A stretch of 41,252 nucleotides of DNA from a virus. This document shows, one piece after another, positions 31,284 through 38,620 of the stretch. The notes beneath the pieces were generated by a model that saw only the letters and a program-made list of their open reading frames with translations, was not told the DNA's origin and did no database searches. The position numbers and the translations under genes were made by a program. The stretch's first letter is position 1, and each line of letters starts with the position of its first letter. The stretch is from positions 1 to 41,252 of IMG/VR virus record IMGVR_UViG_3300023109_000045; one strand, written 5' to 3'.

Positions 31284-32239
31284 AACAAAGAATTTATATC
31301 ACTGGCATAGCCGGAATGATCGGATACCACACAGCAATGAAACTGCATAGCGAAGGTTATGAAGTTTTTGGTTGTGATAACTTTAATCCATACTACGATC
31401 CACAGCTAAAATACGATAGAGAAAAACTATTGAACGAAGCTGGAATTCCACCTGAAAATATTTTGAGTCTTGATATTAATGCTATTAATTGGGCTAGTCA
31501 ATTAGAAAACATGGATGCCATAATCCACTTAGCAGCTTTTGCTAATCCACGGCACTCTATGGAAATGACCGAACCATATATCGATACTAATATCACTGGT
31601 ACTATGAAAATTGCTCAAGGTGCTGAACGATCAAAATGCCCAGTTATTTACGCATCATCGTCATGCGTCATGCATGGTCAGCCGCTTCCATGGAACGAAC
31701 ACGATAAAGGTGAACACCAAAATAACCCTTATGGTTGGTCTAAGTATGTAAACGAATGTCAGTTTGCACATAGTAATGTTCCAAAATCTGCTGGTCTTCG
31801 TTTCTTTACAGTCTATGGTCCTTACGGTCGACCTGATATGGCGCTGTTTAAGTTTGCAGATGGCATTGTAGCAAATGAGCCTATTGATCTATATAACTTT
31901 GGAGATATGAAACGTGACTTTACTTACGTTGACGACATTGTGCAAGGTATTAAAATTGTAACTGATAACATTCTTGACGGTAATCAAGAAAAAGATCATG
32001 AAATTTTCTGTATTGGTTATGGTGAACAAGTAGAGCTTGTGCAGTTTGTAGATGAAATTGAAAAGAATCTTGATCGTAAAGCAATTCGTAACTTAGTACC
32101 TAAGCATGTAGCTGATACTCCAGAAACTTGGTCAGATACTACTAAATTGCAAAAGCTTGGATATAAACCAACCACTTCAATTGAAGTAGGTGTAAAGAAC
32201 TTTATTGAATGGTACAAAGGCTATTACAATGTTAATTAA
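31280..32239 (+). CDS. UDP-glucuronate 4-epimerase-like NAD-dependent epimerase
   Basis: The 319-residue extended SDR has the nucleotide-binding TGIAGMIGYH (8-17), the Ser segment YASSSCVMHG (124-133) and the catalytic pair Tyr151/Lys155 in YGWSK. The NPYYDPQLKYDRE loop and GRPDMALFKF followed by GDMKRDFTYVDDI are typical of UDP-glucuronate 4-epimerases, giving UDP-galacturonate. It overlaps the AGT homologue by ATGA and the dehydrogenase gene by 11 nt. UDP-glucose 4-epimerase or a UDP-xylose-type decarboxylase are alternatives; the GRPDMALF segment argues for the former group. Confidence 0.8.
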   Translation: MKQRIYITGIAGMIGYHTAMKLHSEGYEVFGCDNFNPYYDPQLKYDREKLLNEAGIPPENILSLDINAINWASQLENMDAIIHLAAFANPRHSMEMTEPYIDTNITGTMKIAQGAERSKCPVIYASSSCVMHGQPLPWNEHDKGEHQNNPYGWSKYVNECQFAHSNVPKSAGLRFFTVYGPYGRPDMALFKFADGIVANEPIDLYNFGDMKRDFTYVDDIVQGIKIVTDNILDGNQEKDHEIFCIGYGEQVELVQFVDEIEKNLDRKAIRNLVPKHVADTPETWSDTTKLQKLGYKPTTSIEVGVKNFIEWYKGYYNVN

Positions 32240-33062
32240 TCGAAATCTTCAAGTAGGTATTGTAGGCCACGGCTTTGTGGGTAAAGCTGTGGACTATGGC
32301 TTTAGCCAATCCAATGTCGATAAGTTTATTGTAGATCCTAATTACGATACTACAATTAAAGAACTAAGTGACTTTGATCCTGATATTACGTTTGTTGCAG
32401 TACCTACTCCAATGGAAGATGATGGAAAGATTGATGCATCTATCGTTAAAAAGGTAGTTAAAGAACTTATAGATAACACTAAAGGTTTCATTGTAGTTAA
32501 ATCCACAGTGACTCCGGATATTATGATAGAGCTGTCAAAGCTTTCGAAAGAACGTCTTGTTTACAACCCTGAGTTCCTTACTGAAAAAAATGCAAACGAT
32601 GATTTCGTCAACCCTAAAATGCACGTGTTCGGTGGTGATCCGGCGACTTGCAGATACATCGAAGAAATGTACGCCAGTTATTCTTTATGCAGGCCATGTC
32701 CTGTCTTCCACGTTTCAATTGCTGAAGCAAGCCTTATCAAGTATGGAATCAACAGTTTCCTCGCTACGAAAGTCTTGTGGTTCAACCAGTTCTTTGATGT
32801 TGTTAACGGTCATGGAAACTTTAATAGAATTATCGCTGCTATCGGTACTGATCCTCGTATCGGTCATAGTCACACTGTTGTACCTGGGTTTGATGGCCGT
32901 CGCGGTTACGGTGGTGCTTGTTTCCCTAAAGATACAAAAGCTTTATCATTCTTTGCTCCAGAGTTCACTGTTCTCGAAAAAGTAATTGAAGCTAATAATC
33001 AACTTCGTTCTGGATATGAGAGGGACGATAGAGAGAAAGAGCAAAACGTAAATTATGACTAG
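32229..33062 (+). CDS. Short UDP-glucose 6-dehydrogenase-like protein
   Basis: The 277-residue protein has the Rossmann motif VGIVGHGFVGKAVDYG, then VAVPTPMEDDGKID, VVKSTVTP, YNPEFLTEKNA and the catalytic Cys231 in GYGGACFPKDTKAL. These are the signatures of UDP-glucose/GDP-mannose dehydrogenases, which oxidise UDP-glucose to UDP-glucuronate. Full enzymes have roughly 390-450 residues; this one stops soon after the catalytic Cys and lacks the C-terminal UDP-binding domain. ATG 32229 has AAAGG 8 nt upstream. It overlaps both neighbours. Activity may need a partner or a different substrate. Confidence 0.82.
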   Translation: MLINRNLQVGIVGHGFVGKAVDYGFSQSNVDKFIVDPNYDTTIKELSDFDPDITFVAVPTPMEDDGKIDASIVKKVVKELIDNTKGFIVVKSTVTPDIMIELSKLSKERLVYNPEFLTEKNANDDFVNPKMHVFGGDPATCRYIEEMYASYSLCRPCPVFHVSIAEASLIKYGINSFLATKVLWFNQFFDVVNGHGNFNRIIAAIGTDPRIGHSHTVVPGFDGRRGYGGACFPKDTKALSFFAPEFTVLEKVIEANNQLRSGYERDDREKEQNVNYD

Positions 33063-34245
33063 TTATGCAAGTATTGTTCCACTTATAGGTGGAGAAACCT
33101 TTGCTATGCAAAATGTGTTTGGTGTTAAACCTGAGTACATTTTATCATACTCAGGATTTGAAGCAAACGATAGCCAATTGGTGAATTATTATGAAAACGA
33201 AGTTCCCTATATTAAACTCGATGAAGGAGGAAAAGCTCCTCATAAAGTGGATGTTGTCAACTCTGTATGTCCTTGTGCTGGTCTTTCTAGCCTTAGTGTT
33301 TCTTCATCATCTAACTCAGAACATAATGACTGGATGGTTAAGTCTAGCGAATACATCCTTGAAACAGTCTCACCAAAAGTTTTATGGGGAGAAAATGCGC
33401 CAAGACTCGCATCAGCAATGGGTGAACCTGTCGTACGACAGCTTAGAAAACTCGCCGCAAAACATGGATATACATTCAGCTTATACAAAACTAAAAGTAT
33501 CTTACACGGACTAAGTCAAATTCGTGATAGAGCATTCTTTTTCTTTTGGAAAGGTAATAGCGTACCTGTTTTTGATTATTATAAACGCCCTCATAAACTC
33601 ATTGAAGACCAGATTAGATCTTCTGCAAGAAACGATGCAGATCCAATGTCTGATCTTATTGTACAAAAAGAGAAACCTTCAGAAAACCCATATTACAGAT
33701 ATGTTTTAGAGGAGATGCACGGTGGCATTAATCACACAGACTTTTTTAAGATCATTGAAAAAACTACGAACGTATTGCATCACTTTGAAGACGAAGGTGG
33801 TTCATACTATGATATGGCTAAGTGGATGGTGAAAGAAGGATACGAAAAGCATTCTCAAAAATGTATTCGTATGGGAGATAAGTTAAAGTCAGGCGGTAAC
33901 ATTATGCGTAAGACTACTGAAATCCCAAAAAATTATATCGGAGCTTTTGTAGGTCATATGCCTATTATGCTTACACACCCTGATGTTGATAGGTATCTTA
34001 ACGTTAGAGAGTGTTTAGATATTATGGGTATGCCTAAAGACTTTCAACTTCAAGGCGGTGTAAAGAATCTAAATATGATTTGTCAGAATGTTCCTGTTAC
34101 TACTGCATCTGATATGGCTGCAAACGTTAAAGACTTTATTGCTGGTAACTTAAAAACAATTAAGTCTAATTTTGCTATTCAAGATAATAAGCAACAAAAG
34201 TTTTGGTCAGAACCAGAACCTTCTACATTAGAAGCGTTTATGTAA
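33055..34245 (+). CDS. C5-cytosine DNA methyltransferase-like protein
   Basis: The 396-residue protein follows the order of C5-MTase motifs in altered form: PLIGGETFAMQNVFG (motif I), SVCPCAGLSSLS (motif IV with nucleophile Cys74; canonical PCQ is PCA), WGENAPRL (VI), GLSQIRDRAFFF (VIII), VRECLDIMGMPKDF (IX) and CQNVPVTTASD (X). It thus probably binds DNA and acts on cytosine C5, but hydroxymethylated C5 is already occupied. Its terminal STLEAFM after a loose linker resembles the clamp-binding tails of gp43 and the AGT homologue. It overlaps the dehydrogenase gene by 8 nt. Confidence 0.8.
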   Translation: MTSYASIVPLIGGETFAMQNVFGVKPEYILSYSGFEANDSQLVNYYENEVPYIKLDEGGKAPHKVDVVNSVCPCAGLSSLSVSSSSNSEHNDWMVKSSEYILETVSPKVLWGENAPRLASAMGEPVVRQLRKLAAKHGYTFSLYKTKSILHGLSQIRDRAFFFFWKGNSVPVFDYYKRPHKLIEDQIRSSARNDADPMSDLIVQKEKPSENPYYRYVLEEMHGGINHTDFFKIIEKTTNVLHHFEDEGGSYYDMAKWMVKEGYEKHSQKCIRMGDKLKSGGNIMRKTTEIPKNYIGAFVGHMPIMLTHPDVDRYLNVRECLDIMGMPKDFQLQGGVKNLNMICQNVPVTTASDMAANVKDFIAGNLKTIKSNFAIQDNKQQKFWSEPEPSTLEAFM

Positions 34246-34246
34246 T

Positions 34247-34846
34247 TTGGCAGAATGGAAAAGTGAAATGTGGCAAGATGACACTCCAGCAGCAATCAAA
34301 ATTAATCTAGGTTGCAGTACTCAAAAAATGGAAGGAATGATAAACGTAGACATCACTCCTACATGTAACCCTGATAAGGTTATGGACATTTCAAAACCAT
34401 GGGATTTCCCTGACGATTACTTTGATGAAATTCACGCTTATCATATTTTAGAACATCTTGACTACGAACAATTTATTGAATGTATGAAAGAAATATATAG
34501 GTGTGGCAAAGATGGATGCTTTGTTAAAGTAGAAATACCTCATCCATACAATGATAAGTATTGGATTGATCCTTCTCATAAACTTCCTATTATGGCAGAA
34601 ACGTTTAATATGTTTCACAGAGACGTTTGCATAGATATGGAAAGAGCAGGTCAAGGTAATACACCGTTAGCAATAATTCATAATATCAATATCGTTCCAC
34701 TTGAATGGCATAGATATTTAGAAAAAGACATTCAGCAAAAACTAGATCGTGGTGAACTTACAAAAGATGAAGTAGACCACATGGAAATACACCAAAACAA
34801 CATTGTCTGGGCTTATGGCGTAGACCTAAAAGTTGTAAAAATATAA
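34247..34846 (+). CDS. Class I SAM-dependent methyltransferase
   Basis: The 199-residue protein has motif I KINLGCSTQKMEGMINVDIT (LGC 21-23) and the following FDEIHAYHILEHL, as in many small-molecule and sugar methyltransferases. The start is unclear: TTG 34247 directly follows the previous stop without a good ribosome site, and ATG 34268 has GGAAAAGTG ahead. The gene ends the glycosylation operon, just before the uvsX promoter. Its target is unknown; a nucleotide-sugar or the DNA-borne sugar would fit the context. Confidence 0.75.
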   Translation: MAEWKSEMWQDDTPAAIKINLGCSTQKMEGMINVDITPTCNPDKVMDISKPWDFPDDYFDEIHAYHILEHLDYEQFIECMKEIYRCGKDGCFVKVEIPHPYNDKYWIDPSHKLPIMAETFNMFHRDVCIDMERAGQGNTPLAIIHNINIVPLEWHRYLEKDIQQKLDRGELTKDEVDHMEIHQNNIVWAYGVDLKVVKI

Positions 34847-34856
34847 AAATTAATGG

Positions 34857-34885
34857 TGTACAATTGCTGCAATCTGTGGTATAAT
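34857..34885 (+). promoter_or_regulatory. Host-type promoter of the uvsX operon
   Basis: TGTACA (34857-34862), 17 nt, then TATAAT (34880-34885) preceded by TGG. From -40 to +1 it is almost identical to the gp43 promoter. The predicted start near 34892 leaves a leader of about 23 nt containing AAAAGGAG before the uvsX ATG. Confidence 0.82.
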
Positions 34886-34914
34886 TATCTTATAAAATTG
34901 AAAAGGAGAACTGC

Positions 34915-35970
34915 ATGTCAATTATGGACAAGCTGAAAAAGAACTCGAGACTTGGTCATACAGAAATTTTGTCTGAATCAAAGTTCTTTACTGAAAAAGA
35001 AATGACACCAACAAATGTTCCGATGGTAAACGTAGCTTTATCAGGTTCTACTGAAGGTGGTTTAGCACCAGGGCTTACTGTTCTCGCTGGTCCTTCAAAA
35101 CATTTCAAAACATCATTTGCATTACTTATGGCTGCGGCATATCTCAACAAACATGATGATGCTGTTATGCTTTTTTATGATTCTGAGTTCGGTAGTCCTC
35201 AGAGTTACTTTACGCAATTTGGTATTGACACTAGTCGCGTTTTACATACACCAATTACAAATGTCGAAGAGCTCAAATTTGATTTAGTACATCAACTTGA
35301 TAATATCGATAGACAAGATAAAGTAATTGTAGTTATTGATTCAATCGGTAACCTTGCTTCTAAGAAAGAAATGGAAGATGCACTGAATGAAAAATCAGTA
35401 GCAGATATGTCACGTGCTAAAGCTCTAAAAGGTTTGTTCAGAATGACAACACCTTATTTGGCTATGAAAAATATTTCACTACTAGCTGTCAATCACACTT
35501 ACAAAGAAATTGGATTATTTCCACGTGATATTGTAGGTGGTGGAACTGGTATCTACTACTCTGCTGATAACATTTGGATTCTTGGACGTCAACAAAATAA
35601 AGTAGGTACAGAAATTAAAGGCTATCACTTCGTAATCAACGTGGAGAAAAGTCGTTATGTTAAAGAAAAATCAAAAATTCCTATCTCAGTTTCTTGGGAA
35701 GGTGGCGTTGAGCAGTATAGTGGTTTGCTCGCCGTTGGTCTTGCTGGCAACTATGTTGCTAAGCCTTCTAACGGTTGGTACTGTCATGTTGACCGTAGCA
35801 CTGGCGAGCTTATGGATGCCAAAGTCAGAGAGAAAGATACTCTAAAAGCAGAGTTCTGGACTCCACTTTTTGAAAATACAGATTTCAAAGAGTTTATTAA
35901 AAAGCAATATTCAATTGGTGCTGATTCTCTAGTTTCTATGGATGAAATAGTGGAAGAAGCAAATGATTGA
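34915..35970 (+). CDS. uvsX: RecA-like recombinase UvsX
   Basis: The 351-residue protein (T4 UvsX: 391) has the UvsX-type Walker A GPSKHFKT (59-66), LFYDSEFGSP, the Walker B region VIVVIDSIGNL, and NHTYKEIGLFPRDIVGGG. It forms filaments on ssDNA, helped by UvsY, and drives strand exchange for recombination-dependent replication. It is shorter than T4 UvsX and has a compact acidic C-terminus. AAAAGGAG precedes the ATG, and it overlaps the next gene by 8 nt. Confidence 0.96.
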   Translation: MSIMDKLKKNSRLGHTEILSESKFFTEKEMTPTNVPMVNVALSGSTEGGLAPGLTVLAGPSKHFKTSFALLMAAAYLNKHDDAVMLFYDSEFGSPQSYFTQFGIDTSRVLHTPITNVEELKFDLVHQLDNIDRQDKVIVVIDSIGNLASKKEMEDALNEKSVADMSRAKALKGLFRMTTPYLAMKNISLLAVNHTYKEIGLFPRDIVGGGTGIYYSADNIWILGRQQNKVGTEIKGYHFVINVEKSRYVKEKSKIPISVSWEGGVEQYSGLLAVGLAGNYVAKPSNGWYCHVDRSTGELMDAKVREKDTLKAEFWTPLFENTDFKEFIKKQYSIGADSLVSMDEIVEEAND

Positions 35971-36280
35971 TTTAGACAGAAAAGCAGAAGGACTCGACTA
36001 TGAGTTGATTCCTTCTAAAGAACTATTAGAAGCAGAACAAGCTTGGGATGTAAGAATCCTAAAAGGGGATTTTACCGAATCGATTATTCGTTTTGGTAAT
36101 ATTCAAGTTGACGGTAAAAATGGACAAATGCATTTTAATTTTACTGTTATTGAATCCCCTATTGAAGATTTAACGCCAGACAGTGTTGATCTTCAAAACG
36201 AAGTGGGCAGTATATTGCACTCTGTACTTGAGTCAGCTATTGCTAAAGATGAACTACAAATGAATGAGGTAAAAACTTGA
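35963..36280 (+). CDS. Conserved-looking hypothetical protein after uvsX
   Basis: The 105-residue acidic protein begins MIDLDRKAEGLDYELIPSKE and looks like a small alpha/beta domain: WDVRILKGDFTESIIRFGNI forms likely strands and the C-terminal part is helical. I recognise no family. It overlaps uvsX by 8 nt and the kinase-like gene by TTGA, so it is co-translated with both. Confidence 0.75.
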   Translation: MIDLDRKAEGLDYELIPSKELLEAEQAWDVRILKGDFTESIIRFGNIQVDGKNGQMHFNFTVIESPIEDLTPDSVDLQNEVGSILHSVLESAIAKDELQMNEVKT

Positions 36281-36801
36281 GTTATAAAATCTTGATATGC
36301 GGATTGCCAGGCGCAGGAAAAACTTGGCTAGCTGAAAGGCTCGTTAAAGAACTGCCAGAGTGTGCTTGGTTTAATGCAGATCAAATCCGTAAAGCTGCTA
36401 ATGACTGGGACTTTTCTCCTGAAGGAAGAACTAGACAAGCCCAAAGAATGTACGCATTGTGTGACTTCGAAAACTGGAATGAGAGAAATGCTCTTGCAGA
36501 TTTTGTTGCACCGACGGAGGCAACTCGGGAAGAGTTTGATGCAGATGTCACAATTTGGATTAATACAATCACTGAAGGCAGGTATGAAGATACTAATAAA
36601 ATGTTTGAACCAGCCGAAACAGCCGATTTTATTGTCACTGAACATATGACTGAAGAAGAAGTGCCAGCATTTGCTCAAGAAGTTTTGCAACACATTGAAA
36701 AGAAACCTGCAGTAGTTCAAGTAGATGGCTATAATGATGAATGGGCTGCGCCTTTTGGTGATAGCAATTCAGTTCCTGATTTTATTAGAGGAGAAAGATA
36801 G
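36277..36801 (+). CDS. APS-kinase-like P-loop kinase
   Basis: The 174-residue protein has Walker A GLPGAGKT (9-16) and then WFNADQIRKAANDWDFSPEG with RTRQAQRMY, the pattern of adenylylsulfate-kinase-like enzymes. These phosphorylate small molecules or nucleotides with ATP. The start is TTG 36277 with GAGGT 6 nt upstream, fused to the preceding stop as TTGA. T4 needs gp1 to phosphorylate hydroxymethyl-dCMP; this kinase could serve a similar modified-nucleotide step, but that is inference. It is followed directly by a nucleotidyltransferase gene. Confidence 0.75.
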   Translation: MSYKILICGLPGAGKTWLAERLVKELPECAWFNADQIRKAANDWDFSPEGRTRQAQRMYALCDFENWNERNALADFVAPTEATREEFDADVTIWINTITEGRYEDTNKMFEPAETADFIVTEHMTEEEVPAFAQEVLQHIEKKPAVVQVDGYNDEWAAPFGDSNSVPDFIRGER

Positions 36802-37241
36802 TGGTTGGAATATCAAAAACTGCAACATTAGAAGCTGAAGGATTTGATTGGCTAAAACCTACGGTCCAAATGCTTGGAAGATGGCAGCCTTGGCATGATG
36901 GACACCAAGAACTTTTTAGACGTATTCATGCTATTACAGGCCAAGTAGTAATTATGGTTCGTAGAGTTCCTAGTGATACTGAAGCTAACGAAAGAGTTCC
37001 AGGGCAAGACGATAATCCTTTTAATGTTGAAGAAGTAATGGAAAATATTGTTCAAGGTTTAAGAAAAGATTCCTTTACTTTGGGCAAAGACTATGTTATA
37101 ATGGTAGTACCAAACATTGTGGATATCAGCTATGGTCGTGGTGTAGGTTATACTTTCACTGAACACGATCTTGGTAAAGATGTTCATGACATCAGCGCAA
37201 CATCAATTCGCAAGCAAATGCGGGAAGACGGAAAACTTTGA
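36801..37241 (+). CDS. HxGH-type nucleotidyltransferase
   Basis: The 146-residue protein has the motif GRWQPWHDGHQELFRRI (His32 to His35, H-D-G-H) and a C-terminal DISATSIRKQMREDGK that corresponds to the ISTT/SxTxxR segment. It is a nucleotidylyltransferase of the adenylyl/cytidylyl family (NMNAT, PPAT and ATP-sulfurylase-like enzymes share the motif). The start is GTG 36801, sharing one base with the preceding stop. Paired with the P-loop kinase gene, it suggests a two-step activation of one metabolite. The substrate is not known. Confidence 0.78.
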   Translation: MVGISKTATLEAEGFDWLKPTVQMLGRWQPWHDGHQELFRRIHAITGQVVIMVRRVPSDTEANERVPGQDDNPFNVEEVMENIVQGLRKDSFTLGKDYVIMVVPNIVDISYGRGVGYTFTEHDLGKDVHDISATSIRKQMREDGKL

Positions 37242-38620
37242 GTACTAGTATCGAGCAAGCAGTCCTTAGATCTCTCCTCACGGACGAAAAGTACATGAGG
37301 AAAGTTCTACCTTTTATCAGACCTGAGTATTTTGAAGGGCCTTACAGAGTTCTCTTCAAAGAGGCAGGTAAGTTTGTAGCAAAATACAATAAGCTACCTA
37401 CTGCCGAAAGTCTTGTGATTGAATTACAAGAAGCTAATAATATGTCTGATGAACAGTTTCAAATTTCTATGGATATTATCCCGAATTTGTTTAAGGCTGA
37501 AGAGGTGGATAGTGATTGGTTGCTCGATACTACCGAAAAATGGTGTCAAGATCGTGCATTACATAACGCCATTATGGAATCTATTTCTATTATTGATGGT
37601 AAGCACGAATCACTAACTAAAAACGCATTACCAGATATTTTGCAAAAAGCTCTGGGTGTTGCATTCGATACAAACGTGGGGCATGATTATGTTGAAAACG
37701 CAGAACAAAGATTTGAATTCTACAACAAAGATGAAGACCGTCTTCCATTCGATCTTGAGTACTTTAATAAGATTACAAAGGGAGGTATCCCGAGCAAAAC
37801 TCTTAATATTGCTCTCGCTGGGACTGGCGTTGGTAAATCTTTGTTTATGTGTCATGTTGCTGCTGCTGCATTAACACAAGGTAGAAATGTTCTGTATATC
37901 ACTATGGAAATGGCAGAAGAACGTATTGCAGAACGTATTGATGCTAACTTACTTAACGTAGCAATTGAACAAATTGAAAAGCTACCTAAAACTTTGTTTA
38001 CTGAAAAGGTTGCTGAACTTGCTAAAAAGACTAATGGTAAACTTATCATTAAAGAATATCCTACTGGTTCTGCTCATTCTGGTCATTTCAGAGCTCTTCT
38101 TAACGAACTAAAACTTAAAAGACAATTTCAACCTGATATAATCTTTATTGATTATCTAAACATTTGCTCATCATCTCGGATGAAAGGTATGGGTGGATCT
38201 ATCAATTCATATAATTATATAAAAGCAATTGCTGAGGAGTTACGTGGTCTTGCTGTTGAATTTGATGTACCTGTATTTTCTGCGACTCAAACTACTCGTA
38301 GTGGATTTACAAATAGTGATGTTGGACTTGAAGATACGTCTGAAAGCTTTGGTCTACCAGCTACAGCGGATCTTATGTTTGCTCTTATTTCGACAGAAGA
38401 ACTAGAAAAATCTGGCCAACTTATGGTCAAACAATTGAAGAATAGATATAATGATCCAACAAAATATAAACGTTTTGTTGTCGGTGTCGATAGATCTAAA
38501 ATGAGATTATTTGATGCTGAAGAAAGTAACCAAACACTAATGGATGATACGCCAGTGTTTGATAAATCTACAACCGCAGAGCGTATCAGTGCTGAAAAGT
38601 TTCAAGGATTCAAGCTATGA
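37238..38620 (+). CDS. 41: Replicative DNA helicase gp41 (DnaB-like)
   Basis: The 460-residue protein (T4 gp41: 475) has Walker A ALAGTGVGKS (192-201), Walker B IIFIDYLNICSS, and TQTTRSGF with the following SESFGLPATADLMFAL. It forms the hexameric helicase of the primosome at the fork. The start is TTG 37238, fused to the previous stop as TTGA. It overlaps thyX by ATGA. Confidence 0.95.
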   Translation: MSTSIEQAVLRSLLTDEKYMRKVLPFIRPEYFEGPYRVLFKEAGKFVAKYNKLPTAESLVIELQEANNMSDEQFQISMDIIPNLFKAEEVDSDWLLDTTEKWCQDRALHNAIMESISIIDGKHESLTKNALPDILQKALGVAFDTNVGHDYVENAEQRFEFYNKDEDRLPFDLEYFNKITKGGIPSKTLNIALAGTGVGKSLFMCHVAAAALTQGRNVLYITMEMAEERIAERIDANLLNVAIEQIEKLPKTLFTEKVAELAKKTNGKLIIKEYPTGSAHSGHFRALLNELKLKRQFQPDIIFIDYLNICSSSRMKGMGGSINSYNYIKAIAEELRGLAVEFDVPVFSATQTTRSGFTNSDVGLEDTSESFGLPATADLMFALISTEELEKSGQLMVKQLKNRYNDPTKYKRFVVGVDRSKMRLFDAEESNQTLMDDTPVFDKSTTAERISAEKFQGFKL

